Part shown: positions 48,401 to 64,000 of the stretch, one piece after another | Position numbering within the stretch: the first letter of the stretch is position 1 | Layout: every line of letters starts with the position of its first letter | Origin: Ampullaceana balthica | Lineage: Eukaryota; Mollusca; Gastropoda; Lymnaeidae | Length of the DNA stretch: 64,000 nt | Assembly (NCBI GenBank): GCA_944989445.1 | Contig: CALYLW010001187.1 | Location: 36,001 to 100,000, forward strand | Direction of reading: 5' to 3' | The notes under the pieces: generated by a model | Database searches by the model: none | Told to the model about the DNA's origin: nothing | What the model saw: only the letters and a program-made list of their open reading frames with translations | Position numbers and translations under genes: made by a program

Positions 48401-50282
48401 CTGAAAAAAAAACATAAGTGTTCTAATAATTACAATAGATTAAATATCAATGTAATAAATAAATTGTGTAAAAGAGGTTCTTAAAAATGATTTAAATACT
48501 TCTAATTAAAAACGTCGTTAAAATTTATTTTAAATTGTATGGTTTCATCTTATAAGCATTATTTTTTTGTAAGCTCCTCTTTCTTTACCATCTTATCAAG
48601 GTACACGGAATTTTCATAACTTTCACAAAATAAAATGAAACGCATAAATTAATTAGAAATATCCAGCACCAGGTGCTTCCTGTTACCTATAATTAGGAAA
48701 CATAAATGTACCTCAAGAGATTTCTGGCTGCGAATTAATATTTTTAGCGAGTTTATCAACTCTTCTGAGCTCTTTTTCCCCATATATCCCAGCTTGAGAC
48801 CGCAAATCTCCAATCTCTTCAGATTAGCCACATGCAAAAGCTCTGAAAAGCTTTTAAAATCCCCGATTATTTTCGTGGCTCTACTCCGATAGTTTTTCCT
48901 GAAAATTATCTCCACTTCTGTTAAATACGTTGGCAACACCTGGCCGAAATTGATTGCCTTGTGACATAAGTAGAAAAATTAAAGATACCTTTGCAGCAAT
49001 AGATGATAATTATGTGAAAGAAATTAAAGAAAGAAATGTGGAATGTTAGCTTAATGATTTTAAGAACTTCTGAATTCTCATACTAAAATCAATGAATCAT
49101 GTTTACTGTATACAGTCTTACACATGTGTTGATTTTATCAGACTATTTGTAGTGTTAGTATGTTTTAAACAGCATTCATCACTAATGTGTAATTTAACGT
49201 ATAAGTATATATACATTTATTTTATTTTACATAAAAATAGTGCTTATATATTGAAACAATTACCGGGTATAAAGTTAAGATCCGGTTCTGCAAGTAAATC
49301 TCTCTCCAGACTCGTGTTTGGTCTGCTGAACCAAAATATCATCTTTCTCCACAACAAAGGGTCATAGAAGCCACAGTTCCAAGCTTTGCAAGTCTTTATA
49401 AGATTTTTTTTTAAAATTACTATTAGTTAGCAGTCTTGTAAAGCGGTGTGATTTGTAATTTATGTCAATGTAATAATTTTGTGTTGGAGGACATGGTTTT
49501 TCGGTAACAGAGGTTAAAAGCATTTGAAATAATAAACACAGCAATGGAAATCTTTAAAATCATGTTTAAAGATTTTTAAAATGTAAAGAAACTAGAATAT
49601 AAAGTATTGGAGACCAAACGTTTGTAGAGACGTTTGCTGCGACATGTCTTTATATAATTTCCTTACTATGATCTACAGTCTACAGTTTCTTGATTGAAGC
49701 AGAATAATATCCACGGGGTATTGAAAAGATTAAAATTGTAATTTAATGAGTTATCAGTAATCATATGGTATTTATCAATCTATAAAAAAAATTTAAATTC
49801 AATACCAACGAGTTATACATATGAGTAGATTTAGAGATTTTCTCTTACATACATTATACATCACCCAAAAACAATTCAAGCAGATATTCATCACACGTAT
49901 CTAGTACCAGTCCATCCACAAGTCAATCCGCTATTTCATTCTTCAACTCATCCATAACTGATCCATCAGTATTTTATGTAATTGTACTCATTGTATTTCT
50001 TAATTAAAAGTCGTAAACAATGTTACATAGTGTCCCTCATCCAGACCTCGATCACCCACCCATCAACAGCTTGATAACTTAATTCATTACCTGGGCCATT
50101 GCACATCGGTCTTTATTTTTTTCTACATTTATGTAAATTTCCCTCAAAATATGTGCCGGAAGATCAGGCCAGGACAGAGAACGTTGGTTAGGATTCACCT
50201 GGTCAAAACTTTCGGGGGTTGCGTTTCGTGGGCTGCGCAGGTTTCCTAATTCAATCCTTTGTTTTTTATTTGAATTTAACAT
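42104..50282 (-). CDS. F-box/LRR-like paralog C (FBXO39-like), 8 open exons, probably broken by two lost splice acceptors
   Basis: Exons on the - strand: 50282-50091 (MLNSNKKQRIELGN...; F-box SWPDLPAHILREIYINVEKN), 49393-49264 (TCKAWNCGFYDPLLWRKMIF), about 48968-48712, 48267-48103, 47717-47585, 46570-46386, 44295-44165 and 42179-42104 (LPFTCAEIINK; stop TGA). All frames are open and together would give about 422 aa. Lengths equal those of D or B: exons 2, 4, 5, 7 and 8 are 130, 165, 133, 131 and 76 nt, and exon 6 is 185 nt as in B. Exon 5 is preceded by CTCAA where D has CTCAG. Exon 3 has CT where AG is expected: ACTTAT against ACTTAG in D. A cryptic AG near 48921 would restore phase for exon 3 but drop about 15 codons. 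Introns contain a hAT copy, R3 and microsatellites. I infer a recent pseudogene or a gene with altered splicing. Confidence 0.7.
42480..43480. repeat. Repeat R3 inside intron 7 of gene C
   Basis: Starts at GACCCGACGTGCGTTGCAAC and runs to TTAGTCAGCTATAAAGGACA plus a (CA)n run at 43439-43458. GGGCCC cores occur at about 42825 and 43331. The same insertion with the same edges is at 62265-63145 in copy E, so it predates that duplication. Confidence 0.6.
44361..45129 (+). mobile_element. hAT element remnant with C-terminal dimerisation domain (intron 6 of gene C)
   Basis: Ends TAGGCCTGCGG at 44361 and CAGCCCTA at 45122-45129, with ATTAATCGAT-type motifs just inside. The + strand frames read SDSEIENDDSSSDELLRYKI, then (shifted) NEHRYPIMSFLAKTAICIPV, TSVPCQ, LFSLAG and RPSLELNNVNTLVFLRSWLK. 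That is the hAT dimerisation domain (YP-L--LA---L-IPATS-PSER-FS) with stops, so it is dead. Same terminus type as 51648-52328. Confidence 0.7.
45130..45210. repeat. (AT)n microsatellite
   Basis: About 80 bases of AT dinucleotides next to the hAT element. A further AT tract is at 45456-45510. Confidence 0.85.
45346..45412. repeat. GC-rich minisatellite GCGCGCCTTTTT
   Basis: Five units of about 12 bases, GCGCGCCTTTTT with GAGCGCCTTT variants, in an otherwise AT-rich intron. The GGCGCC content recalls the cores of R2 at 22950-23645. Confidence 0.7.
45720..46060. repeat. Diverged R3 fragment in intron 6 of gene C
   Basis: Contains AAAGAAATCAATGTGTGG, TTTCTCAAGATCATG, ACCAAATTTTGTTAAGATGC and TTCATGGCAATCGGATGAAT, each matching a part of R3 in order. 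Confidence 0.45.
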
Positions 50283-50350
50283 TTTCTTCTCTGACTTTTA
50301 AACTAAACACTATTTTTCTATACTTTGATTATGTTGTTTACAATGATGCT

Positions 50351-50413
50351 TAATATTCAGAGACGATGCAAGCTGGTGACTCTAATAAAAGACTTTTTTG
50401 AATTCCCTTTAAC
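50351..50413 (-). promoter_or_regulatory. Conserved 5' leader block of gene C
   Basis: The - strand contains GAATTCAAAAAAG, TAGAGTCACCAGCTTGCATC and GTCTCTGAATATT. The block at 60610-60668 before gene D is nearly the same (GTCACCAGCTCGCATCGTCT). It lies between the TATA-like site and the ATG in both genes, so it is probably 5' UTR or a downstream promoter part. Confidence 0.5.
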
Positions 50414-50492
50414 TAAAATAAAATATACAAATCGGATCTGTAATGTAAACTAAACGATTTTAAGAAACAAGATTCTAGGTCAAAATTTGGGG

Positions 50493-50500
50493 CCTTTTAT
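50493..50500 (-). promoter_or_regulatory. TATA-like site of gene C
   Basis: The - strand reads ACATAAAAGGCCCC about 210 bases before the ATG. The same position in gene D has TATATAAAAGGCCC. The first T of the box is C in gene C, so it may be weaker. Confidence 0.4.
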
Positions 50501-50502
50501 GT

Positions 50503-51647
50503 AAGAAAAAAAGTATCTTTATCAAGACATAGATTTCCTTTTAAGTTTTAAGAGTAAGAAGAATTTAACCGTTTTATTGAAAATAAAAGGACTGCTTGCG
50601 GATCATTCATACAAGACTTTACATAACACGGTATTCCAGCTAGCAGTAGGGCTCACCACGCCTTTCATATAAATAGTAGTACATAAATGTATCAAGGCAT
50701 TCATTATAAAACATTTAAATCTTAAATTTCTGAGATATTTTCCTAGGAAAGTAATGTTTGAAAAGATGTGTTTTGAGAGCTTTCTTGAAGGCCTTAATTG
50801 TAGAAATATTTTGAACGTGTTATGGTATAGAATTACATTGTTTTCAGGCACACAAAAAGAAACATTTTAGGCAAGATGTTGTAGTACGTGTTTTAACAGA
50901 AATAATACAGAAAGATAGTTTAACTTTAACAGTTAACACTTTACTGATAAAGGGTGAAACGTTCCAACACCAGGTGGCAAGAAAGATTTCTAGGCACAAC
51001 GTTTCTCATCAGGACACGGATCCCAAGCATCTATACATCTATACATTGTTGTGCGGGACATGTCAATCACGTGCAAGAACAACGACTCTAAGAATATGCT
51101 CTCTATGGAGAGCTCAAAGATGAACAGCAAGCCCATTTAAGTTATTTTTTAATAAAAATATTAACACAAATTTAAAATAAAATATAACAAAAATAGAAAG
51201 AAAAAAAAACAACTTTACAATGTTAGGGAATTGGGTATGATTTAGCCTTTATGGATGATGCCAAGTTTCTGTCTTACAAATAATTATTGTTTTATTATCT
51301 GTATGCTAGATAATCTGATTTTATATCAAATACTATTTAATTTACTGATTAAAACATACTATATAGTATATATATAGTATATAACGCCACATCTTTAAGA
51401 TATTGGCAAAGTAAAACGTTACACTTAGGCAGATGTTACTTTCAATAACATGAAAATGTAAGTTAAACTAAATTTAAATGTTACATTTTTATTTATTCAG
51501 TAAAAAATGTTTTTAATAATGATATACTTGAAATATAAAAACACTAGGATTTAAATTGGCAACATTGAAACAACAAAATAGCATTTCCAAATTTATTTAG
51601 TTATTCTAACATTTTATCTATATTACCAAAAATTTTTAATGTTTTTT
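50503..51647. other. Intergenic stretch upstream of gene C
   Basis: An 82-codon reverse frame (50851-50603) has a distant look of a LINE C-terminus (TFKIFLQLRPSRKLSKHIFS) but no firm match. 50940-51125 is less AT-rich and unexplained. The rest is AT-rich. Confidence 0.35.
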
Positions 51648-52328
51648 TAGGGCTGCGGAAATTAACAATTAATTTCTCGATGAATCGTTAAAAAATTTTA
51701 TCAATCAAAATTATTTTATTCGATAAAAATTCGATTAAAATTTTAAAAAATATTTATATAATTTTAAAAGTTCTTTTATTAATAAATCATTAATTATTAA
51801 TAATTAATAATAATTTATATGTTTTTTTTTACGTACAAACGTCTCTCGCGTAATATTATAATTTATTTTATTAATATAAGTTGACCGGCAGACGTCAATT
51901 AAAAAATGGCGAACAGCATATGCGCAGTTAAATTAAAACATATATCTGGAAAGTGAGTAAAACATTTGTTTTTAATCTAACTGCGGATGGCAAATTCGAA
52001 GACCATGGTGAACAAGTTTACTGTGTTCACTGCAATAAACAAATCTCATTTAAAGGATCAAATACATCGCTGACGTACCACCTTCAGCACAAACATCCGA
52101 TCAAGTATCAACACAATATAATAAAATTCAGTTCAATATATTCTTAATTTTCAATGTCTGTGAGACAGGGGAAATAACTCAATAACACTTTTAAAAAGTC
52201 AATTACCTGTTTTTGTTACTTCTCTTACTAAATGTTCAGTTAAATGACGTCATAAATTTCTATTTTTGGATTTAATCGAAATTATCGATTAATTATGCGT
52301 TAATTTAAATTAATCGATATCAGCCCTA
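51648..52328 (+). mobile_element. hAT element remnant with BED zinc finger
   Basis: Ends TAGGGCTGCGG at 51648 and CAGCCCTA at 52321-52328, with TTAATTTCTCGAT and TCGATTAATTATGCG inside. The frame at 51953-52147 reads TFVFNLTADGKFEDHGEQVY, CVHCNKQISFKGSNTSLTYH and LQHKHP: C-x2-C then H-x4-H, a BED-type DNA-binding finger as in hAT transposase N-termini. The frame stops after about 64 codons, so only the N-terminal exon is kept. It pairs with the dimerisation-domain copy at 44361-45129. Confidence 0.7.
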
Positions 52329-52336
52329 AAAATAGG

Positions 52337-53290
52337 ATTTGAGGATTTATAATTATTATAAAATACTTCGTGTGCATTATTCCATACATACATACAGACA
52401 ACGGGAATTATGTATATTGATTGATGAAATACTTTGTGTACATTTCAGGAAGTTTTAATATTTCGTATTTATCAAACAAGGATAAGTTACTATGTTAATT
52501 ATGTATATTTATTCTCATTGTCTGTATGGATGTAAATGCTGTTAGGTGTCGCTGCGATGGATTTTGTTTTATAGTACTGCTAGGTGGCGCTGCGATCGAT
52601 TTTGTTTTTGTATCTCTTTTCAACATCTTCTCTCTCTTTCTATCACATCTTGATTTCAATTTTGTTTTAAAACGTTACGGTTGAAAATATGATTTGCTTG
52701 AATAATTTAATGTAAGTCTCAAAATAAAGCTTATGTGTTTGACACCAGTTTAATGAAAGTTGGTTCATTCATGTTGTCATTTTAATGAAAGTTGGTTCAT
52801 TCCCATTATTTCATTCTCGTTGTCAGTTTAATGAAAGTTGGTTCATTCCCGTTGTCTGTAATTGTGTATATTAATTCCCGTTGTCTGTATGGATGTAAGT
52901 GCTGTTAGGTGGCACTGCATCCGATTTTGTTGTATATCTCTTTTCAACATCTTCTCTCTCTTTAAATCACATCTTGATTTCAAATTTTCAAAAACCGTTA
53001 CGGTTGAAAGTATGATTTGCTTGAATAATCAATCAATATACATAATTCCCGTTCTCTGTATGTATGTATGTATGGAATAATGATGTTAGATGGCGCTGCG
53101 ATCGATTTTGTTTTATAGTGCGCACCAAATTACTGCACCAAAAATAACACTTTTCGAACTTTCCGCATATAATTGTTCAATATGATAATAAATGAATCAA
53201 ATAAAAATAAAAAATAAATTAAAGTTCTGTATTACGTTATATTTTAATCTGATGTGTATTTATTTTGAAAACTTCCGTCATTTTTGACGT
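52337..53290 (+). repeat. Interspersed repeat R2, longest copy
   Basis: Contains AGGTGGCGCTGCGATCGATT-type boxes at about 52549, 52583, 52907 and 53089, GTTAGGTG, repeated AATGAAAGTTGGTTCATTC (three times, 52752-52850) and CTTCTCTCTCTTTNNATCAC (twice). It ends with AACTTCCGTCATTTTTGACG, the reverse of the start of the copy at 1504. Confidence 0.6.
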
Positions 53291-53734
53291 GTGATAAGCC
53301 GCGGGTCACTCCAGAGATCCTTCTTTTCATTCACTCACAGTCGTTTGTCCAAACCAACCCCATTTTGACAACAGTGTCTTTCAGTAAGTCTTCACCCGTC
53401 TCTAAATCATTAGCGGTGTATGCTACGCCGCGTTTCAGCTAGTGGCTTCTTATTTCTACACATGCATCCAAAGACACAAAGCAAATGTAATTAACTAAGA
53501 AAAAAGATGAAATATTTTTAAGAAAGTTATGTATTTATTATCAGTTAAGGTTTTAATGCCATAAATAATGTATGCATATTTCTTATTGTGTCGCTTCTGA
53601 TGGGCGAGCTATTTTTAATATATAAAAGCTTTGCCTTATATGTTTCCAGAACATTTTTAAAAATTAAAATATTATAAATAATAATGTATATTAAAAATTT
53701 GGATCAGCTGAAAATAAATTTATTTGTCCATTTT
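53291..53734. other. 3' flank of gene D
   Basis: 53291-53480 is less AT-rich and unexplained. On the - strand AATAAA at 53719-53724 lies just past the stop of gene D and is its likely poly(A) signal. Confidence 0.45.
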
Positions 53735-60536
<6,802 letters not shown>

Positions 60537-60609
60537 TCACTGGCATAACTCATTCTTAGTTTTAAAGCAGCACTATTCTTTTAACTTAAATGTGTGTAAT
60601 ATTTAGTCT

Positions 60610-60668
60610 AATGTTCAGAGACGATGCGAGCTGGTGACTTCAGTAAAATCTTTTTGTGAATTCCCATT
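60610..60668 (-). promoter_or_regulatory. Conserved 5' leader block of gene D
   Basis: The - strand contains GAATTCACAAAAAG, TGAAGTCACCAGCTCGCATC and GTCTCTGAACATT, matching the block before gene C. It starts about 75 bases before the ATG. Confidence 0.5.
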
Positions 60669-60738
60669 AGTATTTTTTTAAAATATGCATGCCGGTTTAT
60701 AATTTTGCATTAAGTGATTAAAAAAAAAGATTCGTGGG

Positions 60739-60749
60739 CCTTTTATATA
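60739..60749 (-). promoter_or_regulatory. TATA box of gene D
   Basis: The - strand has TATATAAAAGG followed by CCC, a strong TATA consensus about 205 bases before the ATG. The same spacing and GGCC context occur in gene C. Confidence 0.55.
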
Positions 60750-61365
60750 CGATATAAATCAGTTTAAAATAAAACATTAGAATGTATTAATATTATTTTA
60801 TTTTTATAAAATTGAGTTTTTAATTTTATAAATTTTCTTTGAGAGCTTTTAATAGAAGAGTTGAACCGTTTTACGGGATAAAACTGCCTTAAGTTAACTT
60901 ATAAAAAAAATAATAAAAAAGCAATTAACTTCACTATTTCACATAGAAGCAACTACTGTACTTTCAAAATCGATGCAAACGATAATTTAAGAAATATGAT
61001 AAGATAATCTAGATAAATGTGATAATATTAAAACACTTGTCACTTGATAGATAGTTTTTAGAAGAATATCGATAACAAGCTTCAAGTATAAAGATGTAGC
61101 CAAAAAATGTACGGATTATCTCTGATTATAGGGATAAAAATTTAAGTAAGGGCGTAAAGAGGCGCTGAATTTTACAAAATAGATCAAGATCTATATATAT
61201 AAAAAATCAAATTATGTATGTATGTATGTCCTTTATAGCTGACTAAACCATTCATCCGATCGCCATGAAACTTTTGGAGAACGCTCCTGGACACTTTATA
61301 TATCATGAGAGGAAAAAGGTATAAGGTTATTACACAATAATTTAAAATTAAGCAAGAAAATTTAT
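60750..61365. other. Intergenic stretch between D and E
   Basis: AT-rich. The end of an R3 copy (ATGTATGTATGTCCTTTATA then GCTGACTAAACCATTCATCC) is at 61213-61270. No gene is seen. Confidence 0.45.
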
Positions 61366-61883
61366 TTCTGCAAGTTAGAAAGTTATCAATAATTTGTTTT
61401 TTCGATAGATCACCAAAATCTCTACTGTTTTCATCATTCAAGCTTGCAATTATATTTTATTAGTGCTTCTACAACTCTCATGATATGTGTGGCTATAAAG
61501 CCGCGAGAAAAATATTTCTTTAAACAATTAAATGCATTGTTAGTTCTATACATGCATAAAAAACTACAAATCAAATATAGGCAACAAGATGTTACAAAAT
61601 TAAAAGTTTGAAAAAAATATATTTATATTTTGTCATTACTTGGTTTTAGTTTAATTAAACAATTTATTTATGATTTTAATGTCTTTAAAATTAAATGGTT
61701 CAGGTCTAATTTTAAATCGCGGAAAAGAAATTTCACATTAATGTTATGTTGAGCAGTTCCAAAGATAATCGATTATAATTTAAAATCTGGCAAAGTATGT
61801 AAATTATAGTTGGAGTAAAAACGATTTTAAAATCATATAAAACATTTTGAAGATTACTGAGAATAAATTTCGATGTCCGCTTT
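61366..61883. other. 3' flank of copy E, duplicate of 41578-42103
   Basis: Nearly collinear with the 3' flank of gene C, including the AATAAA on the - strand. This shows that the 3' ends of C and E come from one duplication. Confidence 0.55.
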
Positions 61884-61959
61884 TCAAGTTTTTGTTTTGA
61901 GCCTCCAAAAGCTTAAAGATGGTGGTTTATTAATAATTTCAGCGCATGTAAATGGCAGC
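61884..61959 (-). CDS. F-box/LRR-like paralog E, last exon only (gene runs past the window end)
   Basis: After the acceptor CATATTTCAG, 76 nt encode LPFTCAEIINKPPSLSFWRL then KTKT and TGA. The protein end equals that of copy C. Length and phase match exon 8 of B, C and D. Intron 7 (61960 onward) parallels that of C, with the same R3 insertion, to at least about 63500. Exon 7 should lie beyond 64000. The remainder cannot be judged here. Confidence 0.75.
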
Positions 61960-62249
61960 CTGAAATATGAAAATAAAATAAAACAATGAGTACAGTCTCA
62001 AATTTTATGCGTGTTTCGAGAATTAAACTTTATCTTTTTTTTCTGTTAGCTCTTGGTTTTTAACTTTGAATTTAATATTTTGTTAAATCTGGTATTCATT
62101 CACGAACGTTCAAATATTAAGCTTTATAAAGAACCAAGTCTTATGTGAGTGTTACTTAATGTGATGCAAGTACTTTAGTATTGTGCTCTCAGCCTGTCAC
62201 ACTTTCATGAGATTATATAGTAAGCAAGGCGACATAGCAAGCGCTGGGA

Positions 62250-63170
62250 TTTTTATTTAGAACCATCAGACCCGACGTGAGTTGAACAATCTCAGTAAGA
62301 AGGAATACATTCAAAGAAACCAATAACGGTCGTTAATAATTAAATGGGGAATAAAATCTTAAACGTTTATGACAAAAGACATTTTGGGCCACTGCCCCCG
62401 AAGAAATTGAAAAATATACGTTAAGTGCCATATAGTATGTTAATATGGGCTACCAGATTTTTTTTTGCAAAGTTTGGTTAAAATCCATTCATTTACTCAG
62501 TAGTTAACGCATAAACAAGTGTTGTATTTTAGTGCAAAGTATAAAGTTCACAACAACTGTTCATTTCAGTCTGTATAATAATGGATACATGTGTAGTTAT
62601 TTATCAAGATCGTTAATACTAAAATGGGGAATACAATCTTTTACGTATAAGAAAAGTCATTTTTGGCTCCCAGCCCTGAAGGAAAAGCCATTAGGAGTTC
62701 AATGTCCTTTTGCTGGGGTTGGTGAACAGGGGTAAATTACCCCATTTGGGGTAAAAGGGAATTCTTTGGGGTAATGCAGACTCACTTGGGACATATGAAA
62801 CCCTTTAGAATCCACGTTTACTGGGGTAATGTTAACATAAAGTTTTATATTTTGGGGTAACGGGGAAAAGTGTTCGCGGGCCACTGCCGTATTGTATTTT
62901 AATATTTGATTTCAAGTTTTTATATTCTAAGTTTGGTTAAGATCAATCAATTTAACAAGTAGCTAACGCTTAAACTAAAATTTATATTGGCCATGTAATC
63001 AAAAAATGACATTATGGGCTCCCGTTAGAAAAAAAAGTTACCAGTTACCATTCGGGACTGTACTCAACAGTCTCCAAATGTTTCATGATGATTGGATGAA
63101 TGGTTTAGTCAGCTATAAAGAACATGCACACACACACACACACAGGAATACTTTCATTTACATATTATAT
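62250..63170. repeat. Repeat R3 inside intron 7 of copy E
   Basis: Collinear with 42480-43480 from GACCCGACGTGAGTTGAAC to AGTCAGCTATAAAGAACATG and a (CA)n run. The paired TTACCCCATTTGGGGTAA block is at 62736-62753. Small frames on both strands differ in frame between the two copies, so they are not genes. Confidence 0.6.
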
Positions 63171-63479
63171 ATAGAGAAGAACAATCAGTGGCCAGCAAAG
63201 ACTCACCACCGAATATGGACCCCGGCTGGGGGTTTTGGGGCGTATATTCTTAAACAATAATTTATATACATGCATATATAAAAGCTAAATGATTATCACA
63301 TATTCCAATAATATAACGTGGTCCGAGTGTTGGGTTTCCAGATGTCAAATGCCAAGTCAGAAGTTACAGAAATCATGTGTGATCAGCAGAATTGTTTTGT
63401 CAAGCTTATCCTTTCCACAAACCAATATACAACCCGATCCTCTGCCCTTTACCAACTCAGTTACACTACTGTTTAAAAA

Positions 63480-64000
63480 AAAATATATCATTTTCCATTC
63501 TATTTTGAACGATCTTGAGAAATATATCCATGATGAAACTGAATTAAAATGAACAGCATGTTGAAATTTAGATCTTACATCGATTGGGCCGGGGGCCCCA
63601 AATGTATTTTTTGTATGTGTTTGAGATATTATTTGCCATTCTATTTTTAACGATCTTGAGAGAATATACATGAGATAACTAAATTTAAAAGAACAGGTTT
63701 CCTAAATGTACATTTTGAACCGAATGGGCCCGGGGTCCCCTTAATATCTTTTTTTCGTATATGTTTTAGATATTATTTGCCATTCTATTTTTAACGATCT
63801 TTAGATATATATCAATGATGAAACTGAATTTAAATAAACAGGTTTTCAAAATGTAAATCTTGAACCGAATGGGCCTGGGGGCCCCTTAATGTATTTTTCC
63901 TTTTATCTATATATAATCAAAATGTGTATGTATGTATGTATGTATATATGTATGCATGTATGTATGTATGTATGTATGTATGTGTGTATGTATGTATGTA
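63480..64000. repeat. R3 tandem units (~143 bp) and (GTAT)n microsatellite
   Basis: CATTCTATTTT(T/G)AACGATCTT recurs at about 63496, 63639 and 63779, each followed by a GGGCC(C/G)GGGG core. The last 80 bases are GTAT/GTATG repeats running off the window edge. Confidence 0.7.

Noticed and set aside
50603..50851. A reverse frame recalling a LINE C-terminus
   Set aside because: The match is only a vague TFK-L-K-HLF-like pattern, with no RT motif or tail, so I left it unassigned.

Overview
The window is an AT-rich, repeat-dense stretch of a eukaryotic (animal) nuclear genome: genes are split by GT/AG introns, there are no operons, and non-LTR retrotransposons, tRNA-derived SINEs, hAT DNA transposons and microsatellites fill most of it. 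The repeat style (a LINE ending in GATAAG repeats, SINEs sharing that tail, snail-like interspersed repeats) suggests a mollusc, perhaps a gastropod. That taxonomic guess is inference.

The main content is a cluster of five related F-box genes that resemble the FBXO39 type: an N-terminal F-box followed by leucine-rich, LRR-like segments. They lie in convergent blocks. Copies A (only exon 7 found, 487-617) and B (14731-23806, complete) are on the + strand. Copies C (50282 down to 42104), D (60536 down to 53735, complete) and E (only exon 8 found, 61959 down to 61884, continuing past the window end) are on the - strand. Eight coding exons were rebuilt by hand for B and D, giving 408 and 421 residues. 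Exon lengths and phases are nearly identical between copies: exon 2 is 130 nt in C and D, exon 7 is 131 nt in A-D, and exon 8 is 76 nt in B-E. None of these genes is one continuous ORF. Copy C keeps eight open exons but seems to have lost the AG acceptors of exons 3 and 5. Copy A uses a GC donor after exon 7 and its last exon was not found. Such proteins normally act as substrate receptors of SCF ubiquitin ligases. A conserved F-box with divergent LRR-like exons fits a young family with changing targets.

Layout: 1-1330, 3' part of copy A; 1504-9305, nested repeats that interrupt its 3' region; 9440-9970, a flank shared with copy B; 9971-11280, hAT-like element; 11286-11520, SINE; 12068-14465, a LINE carrying an RTE insertion and a SINE; 14678-24039, gene B; 24176-25290, hAT remnant; 26191-27888, the best-preserved LINE (reverse); 27889-28639, hAT element with target duplication; 28648-32880, long AT-rich stretch with one orphan exon candidate; 32880-38605, LINE remnant, SINEs, foldback repeats and a composite repeat; 38617-41577, second copy of a 3-kb repeat first seen at 2046-5075; 42104-50502, gene C; 51648-53290, hAT and other repeats; 53735-60749, gene D; 61366-64000, the 3' end of copy E and tandem repeats.

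All coordinates, exon joins and family assignments come from reading the sequence by eye. No alignment, HMM or transcript evidence was available.
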